64,000 nt of DNA. Origin: Actinoalloteichus hoggarensis (lineage in GTDB: Bacteria; Actinomycetota; Actinomycetes; Mycobacteriales; Pseudonocardiaceae). This document shows positions 51,720-59,410 of the stretch, in pieces (the stretch's first letter is position 1; every line of letters starts with the position of its first letter). The DNA lies in NCBI RefSeq assembly GCF_002234535.1, contig NZ_CP022521.1, positions 3,782,001 to 3,846,000 of the forward strand. Direction: 5' to 3'. The notes below the pieces were generated by a model. That model was given only the letters and a program-made list of their open reading frames with translations, searched no databases and was not told the DNA's origin. The position numbers and the translations under genes are program-made.

Positions 51720-52805
51720 TCAGAAGGCGTTGCCGAGGTTCGCCTCGGCGTTCTCGCTGTCGTACATGTCGTCCTCGATGATGACGTCCTCCGGGATCGT
51801 CTCGCCGTCGTAGAACCGCTGCGCGGTCTCGAAGGCCAGCGGGCCGAAGCGCGGGTTGGACTCGATCACCGCGTTGATCTGACCGTCCACGATGGCCTCC
51901 ACCGCGTTGCGAGTGCCGTCGATGGACACGATCTTGACGTCGACACCGGGCTGGAGTCCCGCCGACTGCACGGCGGTGACGGCGCCGAGCGCCATCTCGT
52001 CGTTGTGCGCGTAGATCGCGGTGATGTCCGGGTTGGACTGCAACAGCTGCTCGGCCACGGCCTGTCCCTCGTCGCGCGCGAAGTTGGCGGGCTGCTCGGC
52101 GACGATCTCCAGGCCGGGATGCTCGGCCTCGACCTGATCCTTGAAACCGGCGTTGCGGTCGTCGGTGACGTTGTTGCCCGAGGAGCCCAACAGGATCGCG
52201 ACCTGTGCCTCGCCGCCCGTGGCCTCGCTCATCGCGTCGGCCGCGCGGGCGCCCTGGTCGTAGAAGTCGGAGCCGAGGAAGGTGACGTAGTCCTCGCAGG
52301 GAGTGTTGGTCACCTTGCGGTCGATCGTGATGACCGGGACGCCTGCCTCCCTGGCCGCATCCAGGGCCGGGTCGAGCCCGTCGGAGTTGACCGGTGCCAC
52401 CAGCAACAGCTCGACACCCCTGTTGAGCAGATCCTGGATGTCGGCGATCTGCTTGGGCAGCTCGTTGTCGGCGTTGGTGACCAGCAGCTCGCCGACCCCG
52501 ACCTCGTCGGCCGCCGCCCGGATCGAGGCGGTCTCGGCGGCGCGGAACGCGGCCGTGTCGGGCTCGGACTGGGAGAAGCCGACCACGGCGCCTTCCAGGT
52601 CGAGCGGCTCGGCGCCGTACTCCTCCAGCGTGCAGCCCTCGCCCGTGTCCTCGGTCTCGCGGACGACCTGACCGTCGCCACCGTCCGCCGGGGCCGAGGA
52701 CGGTGCGTCCTCCTCCCCGGTGTTGGTGCAGCCCGTCAACACGATCCCCGCCGCCGCGACCGCCGCGAACAGCCGTCGCGACCGAGGAACTCCTGTGCGT
52801 GTCAT
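51720..52805 (-). CDS. CUT2 sugar-binding lipoprotein (RbsB-like)
   Basis: ATG 52805 follows AAGGAG by about 6 bases and gives 361 residues. The lipobox is AAAGIVLTGC at about residue 26. Mature motifs: GAVVGFSQSEPDTAAFRAAETASIRAAADEVG, LLVTNADNELPKQIADIQDLLNRGVELLLVAPVNSDGLDPAL, GVPVITIDRKVTNTPCEDYVTFLGSDFYDQG and ITAIYAHNDEMALGAVTAVQSAGLQPG. The FLGSDF and DRKV segments resemble the galactose/galactofuranose (YtfQ-like) subgroup, fitting the nearby GH2 beta-galactosidase-like gene. First gene of the importer operon, preceded by DeoR-like direct repeats. Confidence 0.95.
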   Translation of the reverse strand: MTRTGVPRSRRLFAAVAAAGIVLTGCTNTGEEDAPSSAPADGGDGQVVRETEDTGEGCTLEEYGAEPLDLEGAVVGFSQSEPDTAAFRAAETASIRAAADEVGVGELLVTNADNELPKQIADIQDLLNRGVELLLVAPVNSDGLDPALDAAREAGVPVITIDRKVTNTPCEDYVTFLGSDFYDQGARAADAMSEATGGEAQVAILLGSSGNNVTDDRNAGFKDQVEAEHPGLEIVAEQPANFARDEGQAVAEQLLQSNPDITAIYAHNDEMALGAVTAVQSAGLQPGVDVKIVSIDGTRNAVEAIVDGQINAVIESNPRFGPLAFETAQRFYDGETIPEDVIIEDDMYDSENAEANLGNAF

Positions 52806-52877
52806 GCCGAACTCCTTGTTGCCGGGGGCCACCACGTCGTGTCCATCGGTGATGCCAATCACACGATTTCCCCCAAC

Positions 52878-52907
52878 GATCAAACATGATCGAACATGTT
52901 CCTGCAA
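52878..52907 (-). promoter_or_regulatory. Importer promoter with 10-bp direct repeats (DeoR-type operator)
   Basis: On the plus strand GATCAAACAT (52878-52887) is followed directly by GATCGAACAT (52888-52897). On the minus strand TTGCAG (52907-52902) and TTTGAT (52884-52879) are 17 bases apart and would be -35/-10, with the repeats between and over them. A repressor bound here would block the importer operon. Confidence 0.55.
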
Positions 52908-52939
52908 GAATTCTTTGACACGAAACAACAACGGCTGCG

Positions 52940-53050
52940 TGATACGACCCCGTTGGTGCGCAATGAGTCGGATGACTCAGACATTCGGCCTAAGCTCAGC
53001 GGACATCCGTCGTAACCGACGGACCGGTGTGGCCGAGTGTCGGTCTTTTT
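52940..53050 (+). ncRNA. Possible small RNA or attenuator ending in a U-tract terminator
   Basis: TCCGTCG/CGACGGA (53006-53012 with 53017-53023) forms one stem. The overlapping ACCGAC/GTCGGT (53015-53020 with 53039-53044) forms a second stem followed by TCTTTTT. The two are mutually exclusive, like an antiterminator/terminator pair, and a run of five T is rare in this GC-rich DNA. No plus-strand gene follows. A TTGACA hexamer at 52915-52920 may be its -35 box, though the -10 is weak. Confidence 0.35.
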
Positions 53051-53414
53051 GATGACCGATCGCCGAAAGTCCGATTCGGACTGGAGTGGGAGAATCGTCG
53101 CTATCGCGCAGTCCCTTTCCTCGCCGCCGGACTCCGACGAAGACGGTCGCCGGCTGGACAGACTGCCGGCTGAACCAACATCCGTCGGCACGAACCGGAC
53201 CGCACGCGGCACGGCCACGCGAATCCGAATCCCGCGAATCGCGGCGGCGCGAATCTCGGCGGGCGCGCGGCCCCTACATGTGGACGAACTGCCGCGGCGC
53301 GGGTCGCGGCGAGACGGACCGGCCGACCGGGTTCGAGCCGGTGTGCTCGCGGAAGGCGACGGCCACCGGAGTGCGACGTGATGCGCGGCGGCCCGTTCTC
53401 GACTGAGCAGACCT

Positions 53415-53453
53415 GCCTCGGGCGGGAGCCGAGGAACGGCCCCCGCCCGAGGC
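53415..53453 (-). terminator. Perfect 12-bp hairpin downstream of the GH2 gene
   Basis: GCCTCGGGCGGG (53415-53426) and CCCGCCCGAGGC (53442-53453) pair exactly, 17 bp past the GH2 stop. No U-tract. Probable terminator. Confidence 0.65.
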
Positions 53454-53469
53454 GCGGTGCGTCTGCCGG

Positions 53470-56034
53470 TCAGTGCCTGTGTACGGCGGCCAGCTCGGCG
53501 ACCTCCGCGTCCGACAGCGCCCGGTCGAAGAGACGCACGTCGTCGACGGCACCACGCAGATGATCGACCGGCTCGCCGCCGTACTGGCCGCGTCCGATCA
53601 TCGTGTTGCCGGTGGACTCCGCCGCCGAGCACGCACTCTTGCTGTCCACCTTCTCACCGTCGACGTACAGGGCGAGGGTGCCTGCCTGGGCGTCCCGGAC
53701 GCCGGTCAGGTGATACCAGCGATTCGGCTCCGGCTTCTCCGGAGACAGGGCACGCAGACCGATGAAGCTCATCGCCCAACGCTGGTCCTGCCCGGAGTAC
53801 TGGAGGAAGAACGCGCTCTCCCGACCGGTGTCCTGACTGACCACCGTCTGGAAGCCGTCGCCCGCCTCGTTGAGCTTCGCCCACGCCGAGACGCTGTAGT
53901 CGCCCGCCGTGTCGACCAGCGGGGCACCGGTGTCGGCCTGGCCCGCGCCGTCGAACGCGACGGCACCGCCCTCGACGCCCTCGGTCCACGCCGCTCCGGT
54001 GAGCGTCGCGTGGGCGTCGCCCACCGCGTCGGCCGCCGTGACGCCGCTGCCCTCGTCGAACTTGTAGGCGTGGACCCCGTCGATGCCCGGCGTGCCCGGG
54101 TCGGGGTCAGGGCCGCCGACTCCGGTGCCGTCCGCCGAGCGGATGATCGCCTCGTTGATCTCCCGCACCTGGGCGAAGTCCATCTTCTCCACCTGCCGGT
54201 CATAGGTGAAGAAGCCGTTGACCTCGTGTTCGACGTCGGTGATCTGCGTGTAGATCGCCCCGCTGATCGCGCAGCTCGCCGCGCCCTCCAGGACGTCCTG
54301 CTGATTCTCGACGTAGCGTCGGGTCAGCGTCTCGGAGTCCGGCGTCATCTCGTAGGCGTGCCCCTTGCCGAACCACATGTGGCCCTCGACCTCGAGCCCG
54401 AAGCCGCCGTGCTCGCCGTCCATCGACACCCGCGTCGCGTCCGGGGCAGGCAGGGCCGGTCCGACGTAGGCGTGCCAGTCGATGACGTCGCCCTTGCCGG
54501 AGTCGCCGAGCGAGGCACAGCAGTTCACGCCGCTGTGCGCGTTGACGAGCCGAGTCGGGTCCTGTGCCTTGACGTCCTCGGCGATGCGGCCGGTGGCCTC
54601 CTGCGACCACTCGCCCCAGCCCTCGTTGAACGGCACCCAGCCGATGATCGAGGTCCAGTTCTTCTTCTGCTCGACCAGTTCGCGCAGCTCGGCCTCGAAC
54701 TGCTCGCCCGCCTCGGCGGGCGGCCTGCCGCCGGTCCGCATCGACGGCATGTCCTGCCAGACCAGCAGGCCGAGCCGGTCGGCGTGGTAGTACCAGCGGT
54801 CCGGCTCGGTCTTGATGTGCTTGCGAACCGTGTTGAAGCCGAGCACCTTGTGCTGCTCGAGGTCGAAGGCCAGCGCCTCGTCGGTCGGCGCGGTGTAGAT
54901 GCCGTCCGGCCAGTATCCCTGGTCCAGCGTGGACATGTGGAAGAGGATCTCGCCGTTGAGCGTCATCCGAAGGCGGCCGTCCTCGCCCTCGGTCATGCCG
55001 ATCTCACGCATGCCGAAGTACGAGTTCACCCGGTCGACCGGTCGTCTGCCGTCTTGGAGCACGACCTCCAGGTCGTAGAGGAACGGCGAGTCCGGCGACC
55101 ATGTCTTGGTGTTCGGGACGGGCAGCGCGAGGGGCTCGTCCGCGGCACCGCGGGTGCGGCTCACCGTGCGGCGGCCGTCCTTGACGATCGCCTCGACGTT
55201 CAGTCCCTCCGCGTCGCCGCCGGTGCGGACGGTCAGGTTCAGGGTCTCGGCGTCCAGGTCGGGAACCATGTCGAGCGTCTCGACGTGGCCTGTCGGCACC
55301 GGTTCGATCCACACCGTCTGCCAGATTCCCGAGGCGCCCTCGTAGAAGATGCCCTCGTCGGGCACCAGCCGCTGTTTGCCGACCGGCTGCCAGGTGGCGT
55401 CGACGAGGTCTTCGACGCCGACGACGATCTCCTGCGGGCCTCGACCCGTCAGCGCGTCGGTGACGTCGGCGGAGAACGCGCCGTAGCCGCCTCGGTGGGA
55501 GGCCACCTCCTGACCGTTGACGTAGACGACGGCGTCGTAGTCGACGGCTCCGAAGTGGAGCTTCAAGGCGTTCGCCGAGCCGACCCGCCAACCGCGTGGC
55601 ACCTCGAACGTCCGCCGGTACCACATGCGATCGTCGTGCCGTTCGATGCCGGAGAGGACCGATTCGGGCGGATAAGGCACGAGGATCCGCTCGTCGAGCG
55701 TCTCACCGAAGGGCGGCGCCTCGCCTTCGGAGGCGGCGGCGTACTCCCAGACGCCGTTGAGGTTCTCCCAGTTCTTCCTGGTGAGCTGTGGTCTCGGATA
55801 CTCCGGCAGCGCGTTGTCCGGCGAGACCTCGGCGGTCCAGGGCGTGGGCAGTCTCGGCTCGCCCATCTGCCAGTCCTCGGAATTCTGAGCCGACGCGACG
55901 GGAGACACCACCGCCGTCGCCAGCAGCGCGGAAAGGAACAGTGCACCGGCGGAAACGGAGCCACGTCGTCTGTGCCGTCGTTTCGACGATCCAGGAGGAG
56001 TCAAGGTCGAACACCCTTCTAAACCGGTCGCCAT
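53470..56034 (-). CDS. Secreted GH2 beta-galactosidase-like glycosidase with C-terminal LamG domain
   Basis: ATG 56034 gives 854 residues. A TTG at 56004 has the better ribosome site (GAAGGG, 9-base gap) and would yield MTPPGSSKRRHRRRG..., so the true start may be there. Signal peptide: SVSAGALFLSALLATAVVSPVASA. GH2 sugar-binding domain (LTRKNWENLNGVWEYA, WYRRTFEVPRGW, GAVDYDAVVYVNGQEVASHRGGYGAFSADVT), immunoglobulin-like domain, then the barrel with acid/base Glu in IGWVPFNEGWGEWSQEATG and nucleophile in VSMDGEHGGFG. After a linker (GGPDPDPGTPGIDG) a concanavalin/LamG domain (HAYKFDEGSGVTAADAVGDAH...RGAVDDVRLFDRALSDAEVAELA) probably binds glycan. It is divergent from the DeoR gene; likely releases sugar for the CUT2 importer. 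Confidence 0.93.
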   Translation of the reverse strand: MATGLEGCSTLTPPGSSKRRHRRRGSVSAGALFLSALLATAVVSPVASAQNSEDWQMGEPRLPTPWTAEVSPDNALPEYPRPQLTRKNWENLNGVWEYAAASEGEAPPFGETLDERILVPYPPESVLSGIERHDDRMWYRRTFEVPRGWRVGSANALKLHFGAVDYDAVVYVNGQEVASHRGGYGAFSADVTDALTGRGPQEIVVGVEDLVDATWQPVGKQRLVPDEGIFYEGASGIWQTVWIEPVPTGHVETLDMVPDLDAETLNLTVRTGGDAEGLNVEAIVKDGRRTVSRTRGAADEPLALPVPNTKTWSPDSPFLYDLEVVLQDGRRPVDRVNSYFGMREIGMTEGEDGRLRMTLNGEILFHMSTLDQGYWPDGIYTAPTDEALAFDLEQHKVLGFNTVRKHIKTEPDRWYYHADRLGLLVWQDMPSMRTGGRPPAEAGEQFEAELRELVEQKKNWTSIIGWVPFNEGWGEWSQEATGRIAEDVKAQDPTRLVNAHSGVNCCASLGDSGKGDVIDWHAYVGPALPAPDATRVSMDGEHGGFGLEVEGHMWFGKGHAYEMTPDSETLTRRYVENQQDVLEGAASCAISGAIYTQITDVEHEVNGFFTYDRQVEKMDFAQVREINEAIIRSADGTGVGGPDPDPGTPGIDGVHAYKFDEGSGVTAADAVGDAHATLTGAAWTEGVEGGAVAFDGAGQADTGAPLVDTAGDYSVSAWAKLNEAGDGFQTVVSQDTGRESAFFLQYSGQDQRWAMSFIGLRALSPEKPEPNRWYHLTGVRDAQAGTLALYVDGEKVDSKSACSAAESTGNTMIGRGQYGGEPVDHLRGAVDDVRLFDRALSDAEVAELAAVHRH

Positions 56035-56147
56035 GCCGGTGCAGGTCCGGCGTGGTGACGTTGGGACGTCGATTTCACGCCCAGCACACTCGGGCGCGTG
56101 ATCCATTTCACACAGATGACGATCGGATGTCAACGATCACCACCAGG

Positions 56148-56213
56148 TTCGATCAGATTTCAACAGGACGGTGCAGAGAAGGGGGCGACAAACACACAGT
56201 CTCGATCAAGAAT
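56148..56213. promoter_or_regulatory. Two TCGATCA motifs in the GH2/DeoR divergent promoter
   Basis: TTCGATCAGATTT (56148-56160) and TCGATCAAGAAT (56202-56213) lie between the divergent starts. The same heptamer core appears at the importer promoter (minus strand GTTCGATCATG at 52898-52888). Shared sites suggest one DeoR regulon. Confidence 0.5.
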
Positions 56214-56290
56214 GCCCATCGACGTGCTTGACTGATGACACGCCGAGTGGAGGCATCCGACTCGGCGCCCCGAGCGAAAGAGGACACGCC

Positions 56291-57094
56291 GTGCTCGCAG
56301 CCGAGAGGCAGGCACACATTCTCGAAGAGGTTCAGCGACGCGGCGCGGTACGGGTGAGCGAGCTGTCGCAGCTGCTCAACGTCTCGGACATGACGATCCG
56401 GCGCGACCTCGACATCCTCGCCGCGCATCACCGACTGGACAAGGTGCACGGCGGCGCGACGGTCCGCCGCGCGCCCAGCACCGAGGAGCCGGGCTTCGAG
56501 GCGAAATGGGTGCAGCAGACGTCCGAGAAGCAGGCCATCGCGGCCGAGGCGGCCGCACTGATCAGCCCCGGTTCCGCCATCGGCCTGTCCGCCGGGACGA
56601 CGACCTGGACGCTGGCCCGGCTGCTGTGGGAGATCCCCGATCTCACGGTGGTCACGAACTCGATGCGCATCGCGGGCGTGCTGCACGGCTCCGGCCCCAC
56701 CGCGCCCAACGTCGTGCTCACCGGCGGCGTGCGCACTCCCTCCGACGCCCTGGTCGGGCCCGTCGCCGTCTCGACCCTCCAGATGCTGCACCTGGACATC
56801 GTGTTCCTCGGGGTCCACGGCATGGACTCACAGGCGGGCTTCACCACCCCGAACCTGCTGGAGGCCGACACCGATCGCGCGTTGATCGCCGCGGGCCGCA
56901 GGCTCGTCGTGCTCGCCGATCACACGAAGTGGGGCACCATCGGGATCAGCACCATCGCCCGGTTGGACCAGGCCGACGTCCTCATCACCGACGATCAGCT
57001 GAGCAGCGGCGCGCAGCAGTCCCTCCGCGAGGCGGTCGGCGAGCTGCGGGTGACCCGGTCGCGGTCCGGAGACGAGGAGGAGGAGCAGGACTGA
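56291..57094 (+). CDS. DeoR family sugar-responsive repressor
   Basis: GTG 56291 follows AAAGAGGA. The 267 residues start MLAAERQAHILEEVQRRGAVRVSELSQLLNVSDMTIRRDLDILAAHHRLDKVHGGATV, the textbook DeoR HTH. The sensor domain has the phosphosugar-binding landmarks IGLSAGTTTWTLARLL, LTVVTNSMRIAGVL, NVVLTGG and VVLADHTKWG. These repressors are released by phosphorylated sugars. Neighbouring GH2, GH16-like and CUT2 genes form the probable regulon. It ends in an acidic GDEEEEQD tail. Confidence 0.95.
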   Translation: MLAAERQAHILEEVQRRGAVRVSELSQLLNVSDMTIRRDLDILAAHHRLDKVHGGATVRRAPSTEEPGFEAKWVQQTSEKQAIAAEAAALISPGSAIGLSAGTTTWTLARLLWEIPDLTVVTNSMRIAGVLHGSGPTAPNVVLTGGVRTPSDALVGPVAVSTLQMLHLDIVFLGVHGMDSQAGFTTPNLLEADTDRALIAAGRRLVVLADHTKWGTIGISTIARLDQADVLITDDQLSSGAQQSLREAVGELRVTRSRSGDEEEEQD

Positions 57095-57523
57095 GCGCCG
57101 GGCGCGTCGCCGAGCCGTACACCGGGGCCCGATCGCGTCCGCCGCCGAGGAGACTCGACCGGACGGGGCCGTCGGGCCCGCGTGGCGGACGGCGACTCGA
57201 TCATCCGATCGGCCTACCGGGATGCCGTCCGTCGTCCGGACATCGGAGCGGCCCGCCGGACCGCCCGCGGCGTACGTCCGTCATTCGCCGCCCGCCGTGC
57301 CTGCCTGCTTCCTGCCGACGCGTCCGGCCGTCCCGGTGGCGACGTGCTCGGTTCCGCCGGGTGTCCCCGCACAGCACGGTCATCCGCGTTCCCCTCGTCC
57401 GAGTCCGCCGGTCCGGTCGACGTCCGCGGGGCGCCGTGGCGGACACGGGCATCGACGACGTCGGCCCGAGCCGTCGGGCGGCGGGCCCTCGACCCCCGAC
57501 CGAGCGCGAGGGCCCGCCCACGC
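57095..57523. other. Convergent intergenic region
   Basis: No gene seen between the DeoR stop and the broken GH16 gene. GGGCCCTCGACCCCCGACCGAGCGCGAGGGCCC spans 57484-57516: GGGCCCTCG and CGAGGGCCC form a 9-bp hairpin, a likely terminator. Confidence 0.5.
57484..57516. terminator. 9-bp hairpin after the GH16-like gene
   Basis: GGGCCCTCG (57484-57492) pairs with CGAGGGCCC (57508-57516), 8 bp past the repaired GH16 stop. No U-tract. Confidence 0.5.
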
Positions 57524-58346
57524 TCAGGCGGTGCTCCGGCCGATGTAGACGTCGCGGGCGCGATAGTGGGTGTCGCCGTCGGGGCCGGGCGAACCCGAGG
57601 AACCCTCCATCTGGATGGTTGGTGATCACCCAGAGCGACTGGTTCACGAAGTCCGCCGCGCGGTGCTGGGCGACCCACCTGCCGTCCAGGTAGTAGTGGA
57701 TGTCGACGTCGGTGTCATCGACCTTGGCGATCCAGGCCCGATACTCGTGCCAGCTGCCCGGCTCGGCGACGTCGACGATGGTCGTGGAGACGTCGGTCGG
57801 GCTGCGGAAGGTGTTGAACCAGTTCCGGGAGTCGCCCTTGAACTCGAGGATGTCGCTCTCCGGCGGCCGGCTGTTCACGCCGGTCAGCCAGAACGCCGGC
57901 CAGGTCCCCCTGGTGGATGGGGCCTGGAACTCGCCACGCACCTCATAGGTCGGGTCCCGATCGTTGACGACGATGTGGTCCTTGGCGTGCACCGCGCCGG
58001 AGTGATAGCGGATCGGCAGGAACGGATCGGCGCCGCTGTTGCCCTCGTCCCAGTCGATACGGGTCGCCTTGAGGTTCAGCACGCCGCCGTCGAGCCACAC
58101 GTGTCCGTGGTCGGTCGGGCTGCCGTACATCCGCGCGGTGCCGTTGTGATCCGATCCCCACGGGTAGCCGTAGTTCCATTCGGACTCCAACGCGGCGTAG
58201 CTGCCGAAGGAGTCGCTCACCACGTGTTCCCACGCGGCGTCCCGCGCGACGACCGGGTCCGCTGCGATCGGTCCGGCGGCGACGGCAGGTCCGGCCGTCG
58301 ACCCGACGAGCAGGGCGAGGCCGAGCAGGCCGACTCCGATACGCAT
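57524..58346 (-). pseudogene. Secreted GH16 family glycoside hydrolase, frameshifted near the C-terminus
   Basis: ATG 58346 has GAGGGGA upstream. Signal peptide: MRIGVGLLGLALLVGSTAGPAVAA. The catalytic motif E-x-D-x-x-E is intact in PPESDILEFKGD, with STRGTWPAFWLTG before it and IHYYLDGRWVAQHRAADFVNQSLWVITN after, matching GH16 agarase/carrageenase/beta-glucanase relatives. One extra base near 57614 breaks the frame after ITN. Removing it restores LQMEGSSGSPGPDGDTHYRARDVYIGRSTA and a stop at 57524-57526. Unrepaired, the protein would lose its last strand and gain an unrelated Arg-rich tail. It may be a sequencing error or recent loss. It is convergent with the DeoR gene and probably belonged to the same glycan locus. 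Confidence 0.75.
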
Positions 58347-58478
58347 CTCGCGTCCCCTCGTCGCCGGTGCGGCGGACACAGTTCCGTGTGACCACGATCA
58401 CGTACAGACCCGCGGGGGAGGCAACCGCCGCCCGGCGCAATGTGCGTTCACCGCGGGTCGCGCGAACGACACTGCGGT

Positions 58479-59267
58479 CTACCTCGCGGCCGCGCGTGCC
58501 TCGTGCACCAGGATCGCCACCTCACCCGATCGGCGCGCTCCAGCTTGGCCGGCACACGGGAGACGTAGGCCTTGACCGTGGCGACGGTGACGTACGGCTC
58601 GGCGCTGATCTCGGCGTTCGATCGCCCCGCGCCGACGGCCTCGGCGACCTCGCGTTCCCGCTGCGTCAGCACGGCCGGCGCCGCGCGCCCGCTCGGCCCG
58701 GCCGCGTCGGCAGGGAACGGCGGCGGTCTCCAGAGGATCGGGATTCGTCGAATCCCCACCTCTCGAACCCCAGTTCGTCGGGCCCGGGCCCTCCGAGTCG
58801 TGGCCCGCGGACTGGTGGCCGGCAGACTCCTGGCCCGCCGCCTCCCGGCCCCGGACGACGCGGCCGATGAGCTGTCGATGACGGCGGGCGAGAGCATCGT
58901 CTCCCCTTCCGCGACCCGACGGATCGACTCCAGGATGCGGAGCGGAGGCGTGTCCTCGAGCAGGAGGCCGTCGGCACCGAGCCGCAGCGCCCGCACGACG
59001 TGGTCGTCGGTGTCGAGGGTGGTCAACATGATCGCGGGCTCGGGACGGCCGCACGCAGAGCCTCGGTCGCGGCGAGCCCGTCCATCCTGGGCATCCGGAT
59101 GTCCATCAGGCGACGGGCTGCTCCCCGTCGGATCACGTCGAGTCCGGCACGCCCGTCGGCGGCCTGCCCGACCACCGCGATGTCGTCCCGCGCCGAGCAT
59201 CATCGACGAGTCCCGCTCGGACGAGCGCGTCGTCGTCCACGATGACGACCCGGATCACGTCGGCCAC
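58479..59267 (-). pseudogene. NarL/LuxR-type response regulator, multiple frameshifts
   Basis: From GTG 59267 the frame reads VADVIRVVIVDDDALVRAGLV, a receiver N-terminus, then breaks. Other frames supply MMLGA, DDIAVVGQAADGRAGLDVI, LMDIRMPRMDGLAATEALRAAVP, then EPAIMLTTLDTDDHVVRALRLGADGLLLEDTPPLRILESIRRVAEGE, an Arg/Ser-rich linker, the HTH VLTQREREVAEAVGAGRSNAEISAE...VTVATVKAYVSRVPAKLERADRV and, after another shift, EVAILVHEARAAAR to a stop at 58479-58481. At least four single-base frame changes are needed, so this is a real pseudogene rather than an error. No partner kinase is present. Confidence 0.75.
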
Positions 59268-59291
59268 TGACGCGCGGGAGGGAGAAGGCAC

Positions 59292-59322
59292 GGCGGGCGG
59301 CTCGGGGAGGGAGCCGCCCGCC
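59292..59322 (-). terminator. Perfect 12-bp hairpin after the short Cys-ending ORF
   Basis: GGCGGGCGGCTC (59292-59303) pairs with GAGCCGCCCGCC (59311-59322) around a 7-base loop. Next to it GCCTGCT/AGCAGGC (59329-59335 with 59341-59347) forms a second stem over the stop of the small ORF. No U-tract. Confidence 0.5.
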
Positions 59323-59338
59323 GGATCGGCCTGCTGCT

Positions 59339-59410
59339 TCAGCAGGCAGCCACGGCCGTCCACGAGAACTCGCCGACCAGTGACGCCTGGGAACGCGGGG
59401 GCCTCGGCAT
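59339..59410 (-). CDS. Putative 23-residue peptide ending in Cys
   Basis: ATG 59410 is preceded by GAGAGGTGAG at an 8-base gap, a strong site. The peptide starts MPRPPRSQASLVGEFSW and ends TAVAAC; TGA is at 59339-59341. The ORF is followed at once by two hairpins, so it looks like a complete small transcription unit, about 70 bp upstream of the decayed response regulator on the same strand. A terminal Cys with a Thr five residues before it has the spacing seen in aminovinyl-cysteine RiPP cores, but no modifying enzyme lies in the window. It could instead be a regulatory leader peptide. No family match. Confidence 0.35.
   Translation of the reverse strand: MPRPPRSQASLVGEFSWTAVAAC

Larger units (their letters stand above)
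52806..53414. other. Regulatory region between importer operon and GH2 gene
   Basis: Contains the repeats at 52878-52897, a possible transcript ending at a U-tract terminator (52940-53050), and no protein gene. Confidence 0.6.

Noticed and set aside
53022-53040. GGTGTGGCCGAGTG, resembling a serine/leucine tRNA D-arm
   Set aside because: No anticodon or T-arm follows at the right distance; it falls inside the U-tract terminator structure.
53320-53360. ACCGG-GTTCGAG-CCGGT, a tRNA T-arm-like hairpin
   Set aside because: The bases after it have no matching acceptor strand upstream, and no D-arm or anticodon arm can be placed within 75 bases.
53473-56022. An 849-codon open frame on the plus strand
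   Set aside because: Antisense shadow of the GH2 gene; Val/Arg-rich with no motifs.
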